Positions 47,284-58,319 of a stretch of DNA of 64,000 nt are shown piece after piece. Both the position numbers and the translations under genes were made by a program. The stretch lies in contig OZ025253.1 of the NCBI GenBank assembly GCA_964019135.1, positions 9,243,059 to 9,307,058 on the forward strand, read 5' to 3'. How positions within the stretch are numbered: position 1 is the first letter of the stretch; each line of letters opens with the position of its first letter. Below the pieces are notes generated by a model, which saw nothing but the letters and a program-made list of their open reading frames with translations, was not told the DNA's origin and searched no databases. The DNA is from Arenicola marina. Its lineage: Eukaryota > Annelida > Polychaeta > Arenicolidae.

Positions 47284-48948
47284 CTATAATTAATAATGCC
47301 GTCATCCGGTGTGTAATCGATTCCTAACGCCTCTAAACATTGCATAATATGGAGTCCCTCAGAGTTTAAAACTGACTCATGGTTATTGCTGAAACAAAAG
47401 GTGGCATTGTATACAACCGGGCGGTAGTTGTTTCTTCGTACTTAATCAAGCGTGCAATATAATGGTAAGAAATCCCAGTTTGTACTCCTCTAGCAATTAT
47501 TGCGTAATGATATATCTGCTGTTTCGAATATTAAATAAATGATCATGACTGAAACAATCTTAAACAGAGTATGTCCTCCTTTGGACAATCGATGTCGCTG
47601 TGCGTGAGTACAAGCAAATGACCTTGACATTCGAGACATTTACAATGAAATGGGGTTGTCAGTAAGCGAGGAATCGCGTACCTCGGAAAGAATAATGCTC
47701 TATAAACAAGATCATCGTAATGTACAAACTGATAATATGAATATCAATCACATTTACTGATTAACGTCAATCCGTAGATCGTCTTTGATCAGGCGCCGCC
47801 AAATGTTTGGCTTGACAGGAAACTCCATTATTATTTTATTCGTTGAAATTCTGGACTCATAGATCTCTCTTATACTTGAATGAAATAATATTAGGCGAGG
47901 ATTGACTAACTCGGAACTTTTAGGCGCTCATAGAGGGATGGCAAGGGCTGCGCGCAACAGTTTTTATATTGAAATTCAGACTCACTGCTCATTGGCTTGA
48001 GGTCAAGGAAAGCAAAGCAAACATGAATACATATCACGTGGTAATTGTCCGTGTCTTATGTAAATGGTCGTGGCTTTTTAGCCTACATTAGGATATTAAA
48101 AAATGAGTATCATTTGCGTGGAAGCCTTAACATACAAAAGTGCCAACTTCATATCGTTTTCTTCTCTGTACGTGTGCTCAATTCAGTAAAAGAAAATCAG
48201 GAAGTGTGGTACAAACGAGTTGACGTTATCAGATATTGCCACAGGAACTTGGGCACCTGATTTGCGAATGGACCACGTGTGAAAGAAGAAATGGTTAGCA
48301 CCAATTATATGAGTAACAATCGGAAATCTGAGAACCGTCATCGAAAGTAATAAGACTGTTGATGCCGTTGACAAAATACATGTGCAACGCAAGTAACCAA
48401 AGATGAAACAACCGTTTTGCAATGATGCCAAACTACAAAGTGAATAATACGCTGATGGCCAGGCCATGGTGTCACTTAACTGCGATCTCGTAACTTTGCC
48501 TCACTAAATAAGAAAATGAATTGCCGGCCCGAAATGAATTTAAAATGGCTCAATTTATCATAAATATATAACAAACATGCTCTGGAATAATATTTGTAGA
48601 AAATACATTTCACAAAAATGGCTGCATTCCCATAATCCCAGTATAATGCTTGTTTTCATTACTCGTAACATTACCATCAATCGTTCAATTAACATGTACA
48701 ATGTAGGGTTACGAGCTCGCAACTCGTTGTGAAACGATCCCCAGGTTGGCTTTCATGAAATGATTTCATATTAGCATTATCCCACGAATGATTACGCCTA
48801 GGTTTCTGTCACATACAGATGACACAATCGATTCCATGCGTGACCGAATTATTCCATTAATATTACTCAAAAACAGAAGGGAGAAAGACGCAACACATTC
48901 ATTGCAGCCCAAATCATGTAAATAATGTACATATATTTGATCACTTAC
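47284..48948 (-). repeat. Intron, first copy of the duplicated 1,665-bp segment
   Basis: Lies between the signal/mucin exon and the giant mucin exon. Same length as 39,220-40,884. The similarity continues into the exon ends on both sides, so the duplication breakpoints lie within the Thr-repeat arrays. Confidence 0.93.
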
Positions 48949-50946
48949 CTCCTGGTGTTGTGGTCCCAGTCGTGGTGACTGTGGTGGAGGGTGTTGTGGT
49001 CTCGGTCGTGGTGACTGTTGTGGACGGTGTTGTGGTCTCGGTCGTGGTGACTGTGGTGGAGGGTGTTGTGGTCCCAGTCGCGTTGACTGAGGTAGGAGAA
49101 GCTGTTACAGTTGTTTCCGGTTGAGTTGTTATTGCACTCGTTGTGGACGAAGTATCCGAACTTGTGGGGCTTTTACTCGTGGTGACTGTGGTGGAGGGTG
49201 TTGTGGTCTCAGTCGAGGTGGCTGTTGTGGAAGGTGTTGTGGTCGGCGTAGTGGTCTCAGTCGTGGTGGCTGTGGTGGAGGGTGTTGTGGTCTCGGTCGA
49301 GGTGGCTGTGGTGGAAGGTGTTGTGGTCGGCGTAGTGGTCTCCGTCGTGGTGATGGTTGTGGAAGGTGTTGTGGTCGGCGTAGTGGTTCTAGTCGTTGTG
49401 GCTGTTGTGGAATATGTTGTGGTCTCAGTCGTGGTGGCTGTTGTGGAAAGTGTTGTGGTCGGTGTAGTGGTCTCAGTCGTTGTGGCTGTTGTTGAAGGTG
49501 TTGTGGTTTCAGTCGTGGTGACTGTGGTGGAAGGTGTTGTGGTCTCAGTCGTGGTGGCTGTGGTGGAATGTGTTGTAGTCTCAGTCGTGGTGGCTGTGGT
49601 GGAAGCTGTTGTGTTCGGCGTAGTGGTCTCAGTCGTGGTGGCTGTGGTGGAATGTGTTGTAGTCTCAGTCGTGGTGGCTGTGGTGGAAGGTGTTGTGTTC
49701 GGCGTAGTGGTCTCAGTCGTGGTGGCTGTGGTGGAAGGTGATGTGGTCGGCGTAGTGGTCTGAGTCGTGGTGGCTGTTGTGGAAGTTGTTGTGGTCGGCG
49801 TAGTGGTTCTAGTCGTTGTGGCTGTTGTGGAAGGTGTTGTGGTCGGCGTAGTGGTTCTAGTCGTGGTGGCTGTTGTGGAAGGTGTTGTGGTCTCAGTCGT
49901 GGTGGCTGTTGTGGAAGGTGTTGTGGTCGGCGTAGTGGTTCTAGTCGTTGTGGCTGTGGTGGAAGGTGTTGTGGTCTCAGTCGTGGTGGCTGTGATGGAA
50001 GGTGTTGTGGTCTCAGTCGTTGTGGCTGTGGTGGAAGGTGTTGTGGTCCCAGTCGTGGTGACTGTGGTGGAGGGTGCTGTGGTCTCAGTCGTGGTGACTG
50101 TGGTAGGAGAAGCTGCCACAGTTGTTTCCGTTTGAGTTGTTATTGCACTCGTTGTGGACGAAGTATCCTTACTTGTGGGACTTTTACTCGTGGTGGCTGT
50201 GGTGGAGGGTGCAGTGGTCTCAGTCGTTGTGACTGTGGTGGAAGGTTTCGTGGTCGGTATGGTGGTGTCAATCGTGGTGGCTGTGGTGGAAGGTATGGTG
50301 GTCCCAGTCGTGGTGGCTGTGGTGGAAGGTGTTGTGGTCTCATTAGTGGTGGATGTGGTGGAAGATGTAGTGGTCTCAGTCGTGGTGGTTGCGGTGGAGT
50401 GTTTTGTGCCAGTGGCGTTTATTGTGGTGGAAGGTGTTGTCGTCTGTGCAGTGGTCTCCGTCGTGGTGACTGAGATGAATGGTGCTGTGGTCGGCGCAGT
50501 GGTGCTGGTCGTGGTGACTCTGGTAGAAGAGGCCGCCACGGCACTCGTTTGTGAAGTTGCTGACGATGTATCACTGCTTGACGTTGTTTTCGTCCCTGTT
50601 GTATCCGAAGCTGACACGGTGGTTTCCATTTGAGTCGTTATGGCACTCGTGGACGATGCTGAAGGCGTATCACTGCTTGACGTTGTTGATTGTGAAGCCC
50701 CAGGGGGGGTTTGAGTTGTTGTGTCACTCAACGATGACCTTGTGGACGATGTTTCATATCTGGTGGTGATTTCGGTAGCAGTAGATGTAGGGCCGGTCAC
50801 GGTAGTAAAGGTGTCACACTCTGAAGTTGCTTCAGAAGTCGTCCTCCCATGTCCTGGCACTGCCCATGTCCCTGTCATGAGCAGACAAACAACGAAGCAC
50901 CGGAGCGTCATGGCGACAATATCTCGAATGCGCACCTGGATGCTTT
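48949..50946 (-). CDS. Receptor exon: signal peptide and first mucin domain
   Basis: 1,998 nt, phase 1-1. The acceptor tctttttcag lies at 50,947. An ATG at 50,911 gives MTLRCFVVCLLMTGTWAVPG, a good signal peptide with cleavage near TWA. About 150 residues of irregular Ser/Thr-rich sequence follow, then Thr repeats and a KSPTSSDTSS segment shared with the next exon. It ends in GTTTPGG at donor gtaagtga. The frame is also open upstream and joins in phase to an ATG in the previous exon, so a 15-residue N-terminal extension is possible. Secreted or membrane route. Next exon could be 47,283, 39,219 or, by skipping, the EGF exon at 28,148. Confidence 0.8.
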
Positions 50947-51206
50947 CTGAAAAAGAGTGACACGTATGTTTAGTTGATCGATATATTGGCACGGTGACGT
51001 TGACTCTGATACATTACAAATATCATTAAGGCAAGTAGGGAAGGGGGTGGGGTTGGAGGGGGGGGGTGGGCTGGGGAGAATGAGGCCATTGGGCAAACTA
51101 CTTTGAACTCGCTGATCGAGACAACCTTAGTTCCTTTAAGTCACTCATACAAAATGTTGTCTCTGAGATAAGAATGTTTCCTCGAAACATTGTTCGATCG
51201 GCTTAC

Positions 51207-51216
51207 CTGTAGACAT
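51207..51216 (-). CDS. Candidate first coding bases (upstream ATG) at a strong donor
   Basis: Minus-strand text aacgatgtctacag then gtaagc gives ATG-TCT-ACA-G at a consensus donor, phase 1. Joined to the exon at 50,946 it reads MSTESIQVRIRDIVAMTLRC, in frame with the signal peptide, and has A at -3. Otherwise this exon is 5' UTR and translation starts at 50,911. The transcription start was not located. Confidence 0.5.
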
Positions 51217-53480
51217 CGTTATAGGGTTATGCAATCTTCTATCTATTTTGAGTTAAAATTGCAAACTCCAAATTAATTATGTTGATTGTTTGCTTGTATG
51301 TACGATATGTCGCAATGTTATATAATCTTATCATTTGTCACATTGTCTGTTGTTTGATACTATGACGTATGCGTACCTCTATTAAACAATGGCTTACACT
51401 GTATCTAGTGACGATCTATGCATTTCATGTTTTATCTTAGTTGCGCCTATTAATGTTTATTAAACTTGGTGAGCAATATCATGTGTTTTCATACCGTGAG
51501 CGTCTCTTTGCATTGGCTAACCCTCGACGAAAAACACCCCACCGTGACCCCCCCCCCCCCCCACCCCCATTCCCGACAGCATATGCCTTTGTCAACGTTT
51601 TCTCTCATTCTTTCATTATTTCATTCTTACGTTTTTCATTAATCATCTACACAATCTCCATGTATGTTATGTATTAAAAACAAATATGCAACATGATAAA
51701 ACATATAGGCATCGATATCTTGACATTTCTTTCTACAATATATACGTTTCTTTGATGACACATGCTTTGAAAATTATTATTCTTGTGCGAAAGTTTAGTT
51801 TTGAAGTTTTGTCACTGCCTTACCAACTCAAATATTATTTCATCACCCAGGGAGAGATTGTCCGTGACGGTATTTACATCTTGCTTATCACCTCTAAAGG
51901 CATATTGCGTAGGGTACTGACTGGTTGCGTCGTCACCCATTAGTTCATTACAACTGCGTATTGTCTTCCACAAACGTATGCGATATTTTATGGACGGAAG
52001 CATGTTTACCATAAACCCCTGCAAAGTAAACAAATGCGACAACATTGAAGTAACGAATAGGTGATAGATCGGTGGATCAGCAAATGGAAGCCTTTTAAGA
52101 GTCTCAACACACCACTTTTAACAATATGTAGATGGATTCATGGACAGAACGAACCAAGTATCAAATTGTTAATATGAATTGTGAGCCTCATTTTGGCAGC
52201 ATTAGCCGGTAGAAACCTATGCAACACCAATCTACAGACATCGTAGTGTTTGTCACTGTAACGGACGACTCACCATATGCTGCAGGTACTGATCACGTGA
52301 CGCCGGATCGCGAAGATGTGGTGCTACAGATACTCCAATTTATTTGTGTCTCCTCCCAAGGGTTACTGCACAAGTGATTAGATAGTCCTGCGTGCGGGCT
52401 AGGCCGTCTCAGCCTCCACCCTGGTCGCATCCACCCTGGTCGCATCCACCCATGCCGAGACCCTATTGGGTGAAGCGTGACTCCTCACTTACATCCTGGT
52501 TCGGCGTTATGTAAACGTATTTGTTGTGTTTTTCTTTGCGTGGTTGGAGGGGGGTGGGTTGACTATTAAGATGGATGTCTTCCATGGATGTGACTCCCGG
52601 TCACGCCCTGACGGTCTTCGTCGGGACGGTTTACCTTGTGTCGCCAGAATCGTGTTGAAGCGTTTTGAGTGTGCGCTGTGAGCGTGTGTGTGTGGGAGGG
52701 GGGAGGGGAAGGGGGTTGACTTGTTCCCGCCCATTTATCCAAGGACTGAACATAGACCCTCGTTTCGCTTCGCCACCTGCGCGAAGGGGGTTCCCCAATA
52801 GTCTCCTCCGCAACCTCCCCCTGCGTGGCCCGCTCACTTAGATTGGGTCTGTAAACGGCTAAATTCACTGTAAGAATTCCGTACAGTGACGTCACAAAAA
52901 CCCATCAGCCTCCGCGGCATCTCACCAACAAAGATGGCGAGAGCAAATGGTCGACATAACCATGCCGCTGCAAATCTGTATGGTGCGTGGCGTAAGAACA
53001 CACTAATGCGTCATTACACAACACGATTAAGGGTAAAGATCGTTTTGATGTCTTTGCATCACTGTTTGATCATGACAAGACAAAGTTTCTTCCTTCTTCG
53101 TAACTTTACATTCAGCTCCATCGGTGGTGTACTGGTGCAGGTACCAACTCAACAAAAATAGGTCACAAACCCGCTGAGCCTGAGGGGCGGACCATTTGAT
53201 CCCACGGGCGAGGGAGGGCGTTTTTTACTTAGAAATTTGGAAGTCGATCTATTTTTGCAAGCAAAGGGTTGTAATGTAAAGAATCAATTTAGATGTTTCA
53301 AATCTAGCCACAGCTAGGCGCCGTAAAGCTACGGAGAGAGAGGGGAAAGTGGGTAGCCCTGGCTATTCTGCTGCGGACCGCACCGGAGTGGGCTCTCTTG
53401 TCTCCGTATCGTGTGAGGTCCGAGGCATGTTTCAGGACTAGGGTGAGGATGGGGGAACGGAGTGCGAGTATAGGGGTCGT
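51217..53480. other. Upstream flank, no gene recognised
   Basis: It should contain the receptor's promoter and 5' UTR, but no TATA box or other element could be fixed. C-run at 51,549-51,565, a tandem 'tccaccctggtcgca' doublet near 52,418-52,446, and a G-rich stretch at 52,690-52,715. Short frames at 52,507-52,895 overlap in several phases and look non-coding. Confidence 0.5.
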
Positions 53481-53780
53481 AATGACATCTTTCGGTTCAA
53501 GCTTAGCTGTAATGACATCTTCCAGTTCAAGCTTAGCTGTAATGACATCTTCCAGTTCAAGCTTAGCTGTAATGCCATATTCCAGTTCAAGCTTAGCTGT
53601 AATGACATCTTCCAGTTCAAGCTTAGCTGTAATGACATCTTCCAGTTCAAGCTTAGCTGCAATGACATCTTCCAGTTCAACCTTAACTGTAATGACATCA
53701 GCCAGTTCAAGCTTACCTGTAATGACATCTTCCAGTTCAAGCTTACCTGTAATGACATCTTCCAGTATAGGCTGAGCTGT
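53481..53780. repeat. 30-bp tandem array, ten copies
   Basis: Ten head-to-tail copies of aatgacatcttccagttcaa plus gcttagctgt, 30 bp each. Because 30 is divisible by three and the unit has no stop in several frames, frames such as a minus-strand LELEDVITAK repeat arise. No gene is implied. Confidence 0.95.
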
Positions 53781-56700
53781 AAAATGCGACAACCTGATCA
53801 TATTGTGACACTTCCCTTGTTGGTGCCCGATGAAATAAAGTGTATCTCGGGATGTAACTTGTTGTTATGATATGTCAGCTGTAACCCCGTGGCTTCCTCG
53901 CCTCGGAGGGAGTGAGTACCTCTGCGAATTGAGCTTCCCCAAGAATTAAGGAGAGTAATGTCAAATCTCCAAGGACTGTGCATTGTGCACTGTGATTTGT
54001 GCCCGCAGCGAGCGCCATACATTTACAACAGCTAATCGCGTATCTCCAAGAATTCCGGGATGCCAATCGCGGAGGTCGGAAAAGGTATTCCTCACCCTCT
54101 ATCTCGAGCCAGTTTCTCTGACTACCCTTTATTGTGGTCTGTTTAACCTTTTTTTAACAATAACAAAGTTACACATCGAAAAGGTTATCTGTTTAACCTG
54201 TGTATTCATATTTGGAGCGGCACTAGCCGATTTGTAACGTTTTGACGGATGTTTTTTTATTTTTGACGAAAAGGATGATATTATGATGAGCAGAGCCCTC
54301 CAATCCAATGACTTCTATTGCCTCTGTCACCTCTCTATTTATTGCCAATGTATGATGGGGGACACTGTTGTCGGTGCGTCAGCTTTTGCAATATTCTGGA
54401 TCCGCCACTGAACATATATATGACCTTAAAACGAAGCAAGTACATTTTGGTCGTTTTTGCAAACAGAACATGGTCAGTGATATGTGAGTAACTATTTACA
54501 TAATACAGGCATCCCCAATAATATCGTGAGCCAAACAAAAGATATGTTAATGCTAACCGTCACTGCATAAAATCGATGTCTAGACCTTGGTGCAGTCGCG
54601 GAGAGCAAGTAGGGACAGGGGTGGGGATGGGCGGGGGGGGGGGGAGATTACAGGTATATACGCTTAATGCAGCCTACTTACTTGCGTCATCTTAGATTTT
54701 TTACATTTTACAATCAAGACAATCAAAATTATGATGCGTATTTCTTGTATATCTCGTTGAGTCTGTAAAACTAAAATTTCAACTTAAAACTGCGCGGACT
54801 AGTTTATCGCGAGCGGACGTCCTAGCGAGCCGCAGTCGACATCACCAGCCTCTGCCCCGGTAAAGAAATGTTTTTTTCCATATAGCAAACAGGTTTTCAG
54901 GGTTTAAATTCAAGACAGGATTTACTTATTTCACATGGAAAACAGATTGGTAAAATACAAATTACAGAACATATTACTTATATTACGTAATATATAACAT
55001 ATTACAGCTGTTATTACAAGACATTTGGCGGTGTACAGTTTACAACGCACTCAAACGCCACCGATCCCAAAAATTAAGTCCACTTCCACGCCAAATCAGC
55101 TATTATCAACGTCAAATCGTTGATAATAGGGTTGTGCGCTCAATTGTTGAACCATGTCCCTTTACTTCTTTTCTCTTTTTTTGGCTTACAGAGGGCGATA
55201 AATACTATATTCTCGGTCTGATGTGCAATTTTCGATCCTCGATCTCAATAATTATATGGCCGAGAGCCGACTGCTCGGATGATTGGTTCGTGCCGCTCCG
55301 CTGATTCGCAAGTGGGTTGTTCATGTGTCGCACAGGACGCATCGGGGCCGAGGCCGGGGGGGGGGGAGGGATCGGGGTCAGATCTTATGTGTAGCATCAG
55401 GGCCGAGGCTGGGGGGGCGAGGCCGGGGGGCGAGGCCGGGGTCAGACTCACGTGAAGCATCGGAGCCGAGGCGTGGCGACGCCCCGCGACGCTGCAATAG
55501 GCATATATGTCTATCTGACAAGCCATGTACATACAAATAAGTATTAACTTTTATCGCATAAAATGGATTTCTTTCTACGGGGAGTCATGGTTCAAAGCTA
55601 GGTATATAATGTAAAAATCACCTCCTGGTTACATCAGTGTATTCAGGAAAAAGTTGATGTTTGCACAGCATGTCCGCCGTATTGAAGTTCCCGGCCACAG
55701 TCTTCATAGTTACATTGCCGCTGTGACTTTTATATCATGAAAACCGCAGCTACAGCGGTCCCCCACACCCCCCTTCAATGGCCCGTGTGTCATGAAAACA
55801 ACAGCCACACAAGATGTTCCCCCCCCCCTCTCCACATCCCTACCACCCCCCCCCCTATTTGTCGGCTTTATTGCACATGCGCACTTAACTGCGGTGTGTA
55901 ACTTGTTCCCCTTTAATACCACCAGGAGTGTGTGCATGAATTCTCTTAAGGGGGGGGGGGGTGGCGGGGGGGCACAAAAAATCCAGAAATTCCCCAGAAA
56001 TTAATAAAGTAAATGTGCGTATAGAAGGCTGAGACGTAGGTGACCGCGGTGCACGTGACGTACGTACTATTTGCACAATTTGCAAGAAACAAAACATAAA
56101 CTTTGAAGCTTGATGCATTGTGATATAGAAAGCCAGGAAGAGGCCAGGGATCGCATAATTTGAAAGGGCGTTGGGACACAAATATGGCTTACGGTCTGAA
56201 AGAGGAGGTACGTGTCCCCTGCCCCCCGGGATAAGCCCATGATAAAAGTTACTCAGAGCGGCTCAATATTTGGTTCTCCTAGGAATCTTCAATAGGTGTA
56301 GGTCATATCCCCGGGGTGGAGGGGGGTTCATGTGTCGTAATTACAGAGGTGGGTAGGCCTACACGCTTCAAAAGACACCCCCCCCCCACCTCTTTCATAG
56401 TCAGACGTGAAGGCTCCTAGTAAACACATATCTGGCTGGGTGAGACAGGCAAGATCAATGGTAATACGATTCAATTTGATATGTGAAACAATGTGAAACC
56501 ATATAGGTTTCAAAAGTCCCTATTCTTCATCAAAACAATCAGTATCACAAGACCCCAAGTAGTTGAAGTGGTCAGGGCACAGCCCACCCATTTACAGACA
56601 AATGTACCCCCTTCCCGCCACCGGGGCCATGTCGCGACAACCGGTACCTGGTACCCCACCCCCTAGGGGTGGCCCGCCCCTAGCCCTAATTATGGCTGTA

Positions 56701-56929
56701 GAACAATCTGACAGACCGATGTAAACAGCCATGGAGTGCGAGCTCCGCCGGGCACAGGAAAGAATATAGTGGTCTTCTGCCGTTGGTGGCAAAATAGAAA
56801 ACGTAACACTCACCGTTTAAGCACTTAATTCCTGTTCCATATATATTTGTGAAGCATTCGTCGGTCAGTAAAATATATTTTACATTAATCGGCGCATTCA
56901 TATACTTTTCAAAATCTATTCTGTCCAGA
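53781..56929. other. Non-coding stretch
   Basis: No exon was accepted. Near 54,392-54,410 ctggatccgccactg is the reverse complement of the motif near 1,008. G-runs at 54,632-54,644 and 55,952-55,962. From 55,330 to 55,475 a GC-rich unit (catcggggccgaggccgggg) is repeated about four times. C-runs at 55,817-55,858. Confidence 0.5.
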
Positions 56930-58250
56930 CAACATTGCATTCTGTGTACAAACGTGTATTTTGTCTCACTGTAAGAATATTCTGTCACAAACACAACTTT
57001 TGTCACCACACAATGTACCATCTTGTGGACAAAAGTTGTTGGACAAAAGTTCATTCGATCTGGTGACTTCTACAAGACGGAAGAACCAAACGACAAGCGG
57101 CACATGCACCGGAATTTGAAGCAGGCCGAACATGGCTAGTCTAAACTTAGCCTTGACACACGCAAACAAATTTGATCACATTGGGGGAGGAGGGGGGGAC
57201 TCATGTTCCCAAATCACGAAGATTAATTTCTTTATTCTCAGGTCACGATGAATTAAATGGAGAACTCCCCGCATACAATAGAAGGAACGGATACATGATG
57301 GAATTTGGCGATTTCCCAATTAACGGTTCTTTAGTTCAGTTCACGATTAATGAAATACTGATTTGTAAATCAACACGGGACCAACACAGGCTTCATGGCT
57401 CTCCGGCCCACTCCCCAGAACAGAGGAATGGAATGTTGGTGTTTTAGGCCACTTTTGTGCACATACAGGCTAAATTGGGCCAAGGAACCTCCCGAGACGA
57501 TGAAGGATGAAGGAATGAAACATGCCCCAGATTAGGTGCCCGAGCCCGGATTCGAACCCAGGACCTATTGATCTGCGGTCTAGTGCGCTAACCACTACAC
57601 CAGGGAGGCCCCCCCCCAGAACAGATAAGTCAAAGGGAGCAGGCCACAGGGCTAATTGCATGGTAATCCCACACCAGTACCAAGCTTGTCCGCAGTGAAC
57701 GGCGCGTTTAATTACTATAATATCATTCAATACAAATTGCAAACGTGTTCTGAAAGAGTAGGAAATCATCACTCAAATATTTAGATACCATGGCATGAAG
57801 GATCAGAAGGTTTATCGACATTTATGATGTTTTTAGTATTTAGAATTACTAGCCACAAGCATTTCGTTTGTCGTTTAATGGTTCTTCCGCCTTGTAGTAG
57901 TCACCAGACAAAATGAACTTCTGTTACACAAAATAAACTGTTGTCTACAAAAGTGTATTTTGTCTCGACAGAAGTAACTTTTGCCTTCACAAACTATTAT
58001 TGTCCTCAAGATTGTATTCTGTTGTGACAGAAGTTGATTTTGTGACAGAATACTGCTTCGTCTGGACAAAAGTAGCTTTTGTCGATAGAATGAACTTCAA
58101 TCGACCAATTGAATTTTGTCACGACCAAATGACTTTTGTCGACGAAATGAACTTTGGTAGACAGAATAAAATGTTGTCTCGACAAAATGACTTTCGGCGA
58201 TAGAATGGTATTTTGTGTCCACACAAGTACTTTTGTCCACGGAATGAAGG
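56930..58250. mobile_element. Foldback-like element with subrepeat inverted arms
   Basis: ttcattcgatctggtgactt and the bases to about 57,100 (tacaagacggaagaacca) pair with the reverse complement of 57,866-57,925 (tggttcttccgccttgtagt, agtcaccaga). Outside these arms, 56,930-57,045 and 57,925-58,250 are full of degenerate acttttgtc/gacaaaagt words, themselves partly palindromic. Long inverted arms built from short subrepeats around a middle region are the hallmark of foldback elements. The middle contains a SINE. No transposase. Confidence 0.6.
57435..57610 (-). mobile_element. tRNA-derived SINE
   Basis: The minus strand starts with a tRNA-like head: A box tggtgtagtgg (57,592-57,602) and a perfect B box ggttcgaatcc (57,548-57,558), the internal RNA polymerase III promoter. 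The anticodon arm and T stem are imperfect and there is a further 100-bp unrelated body, so it is not a working tRNA. The body matches 23,486-23,556. Confidence 0.85.
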
Positions 58251-58319
58251 GGGTAAAACTTGGCGCCCCATAGCGGACCGGAGCCACAACCCGCGCACTG
58301 AACCATAGTTCAGCGCACG

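Larger units (their letters stand above)
18889..51216 (-). other. Gene model: mucin-EGF-IPT transmembrane receptor
   Basis: Thirteen exons joined by GT...AG introns with matching phases (51,207-51,216; 48,949-50,946; 40,885-47,283; 28,035-28,148; 27,490-27,603; 25,906-26,022; 25,360-25,497; 24,535-24,685; 23,933-24,109; 23,336-23,456; 22,525-23,028; 20,743-20,967; 18,889-20,535). They total 11,715 coding nt, 3,904 residues. Predicted order: signal peptide, mucin stalk of about 2,800 residues, four EGF domains, three plexin-like IPT domains, one membrane helix, long tail. The EGF-to-tail part is firm; linkage of mucin to EGF exons across a 12.7-kb intron is inferred from orientation, phase and lack of other partners. 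It is a plexin-like ectodomain without visible Sema, PSI or GAP domains. Introns hold a 30-bp minisatellite, a SINE piece, a MITE-like element and a decayed duplicate mucin tract. Confidence 0.7.

Noticed and set aside
56686..57054. EGF-like exon ending GIKCLNG at a gtgagt donor near 56,817
   Set aside because: Only a few cysteines, no full EGF pattern, and the upstream part overlaps the foldback subrepeats.
57536..57609. A working tRNA gene on the minus strand
   Set aside because: A and B boxes are good, but the anticodon arm and T stem do not pair properly and a non-tRNA body follows, so it is the head of a SINE.
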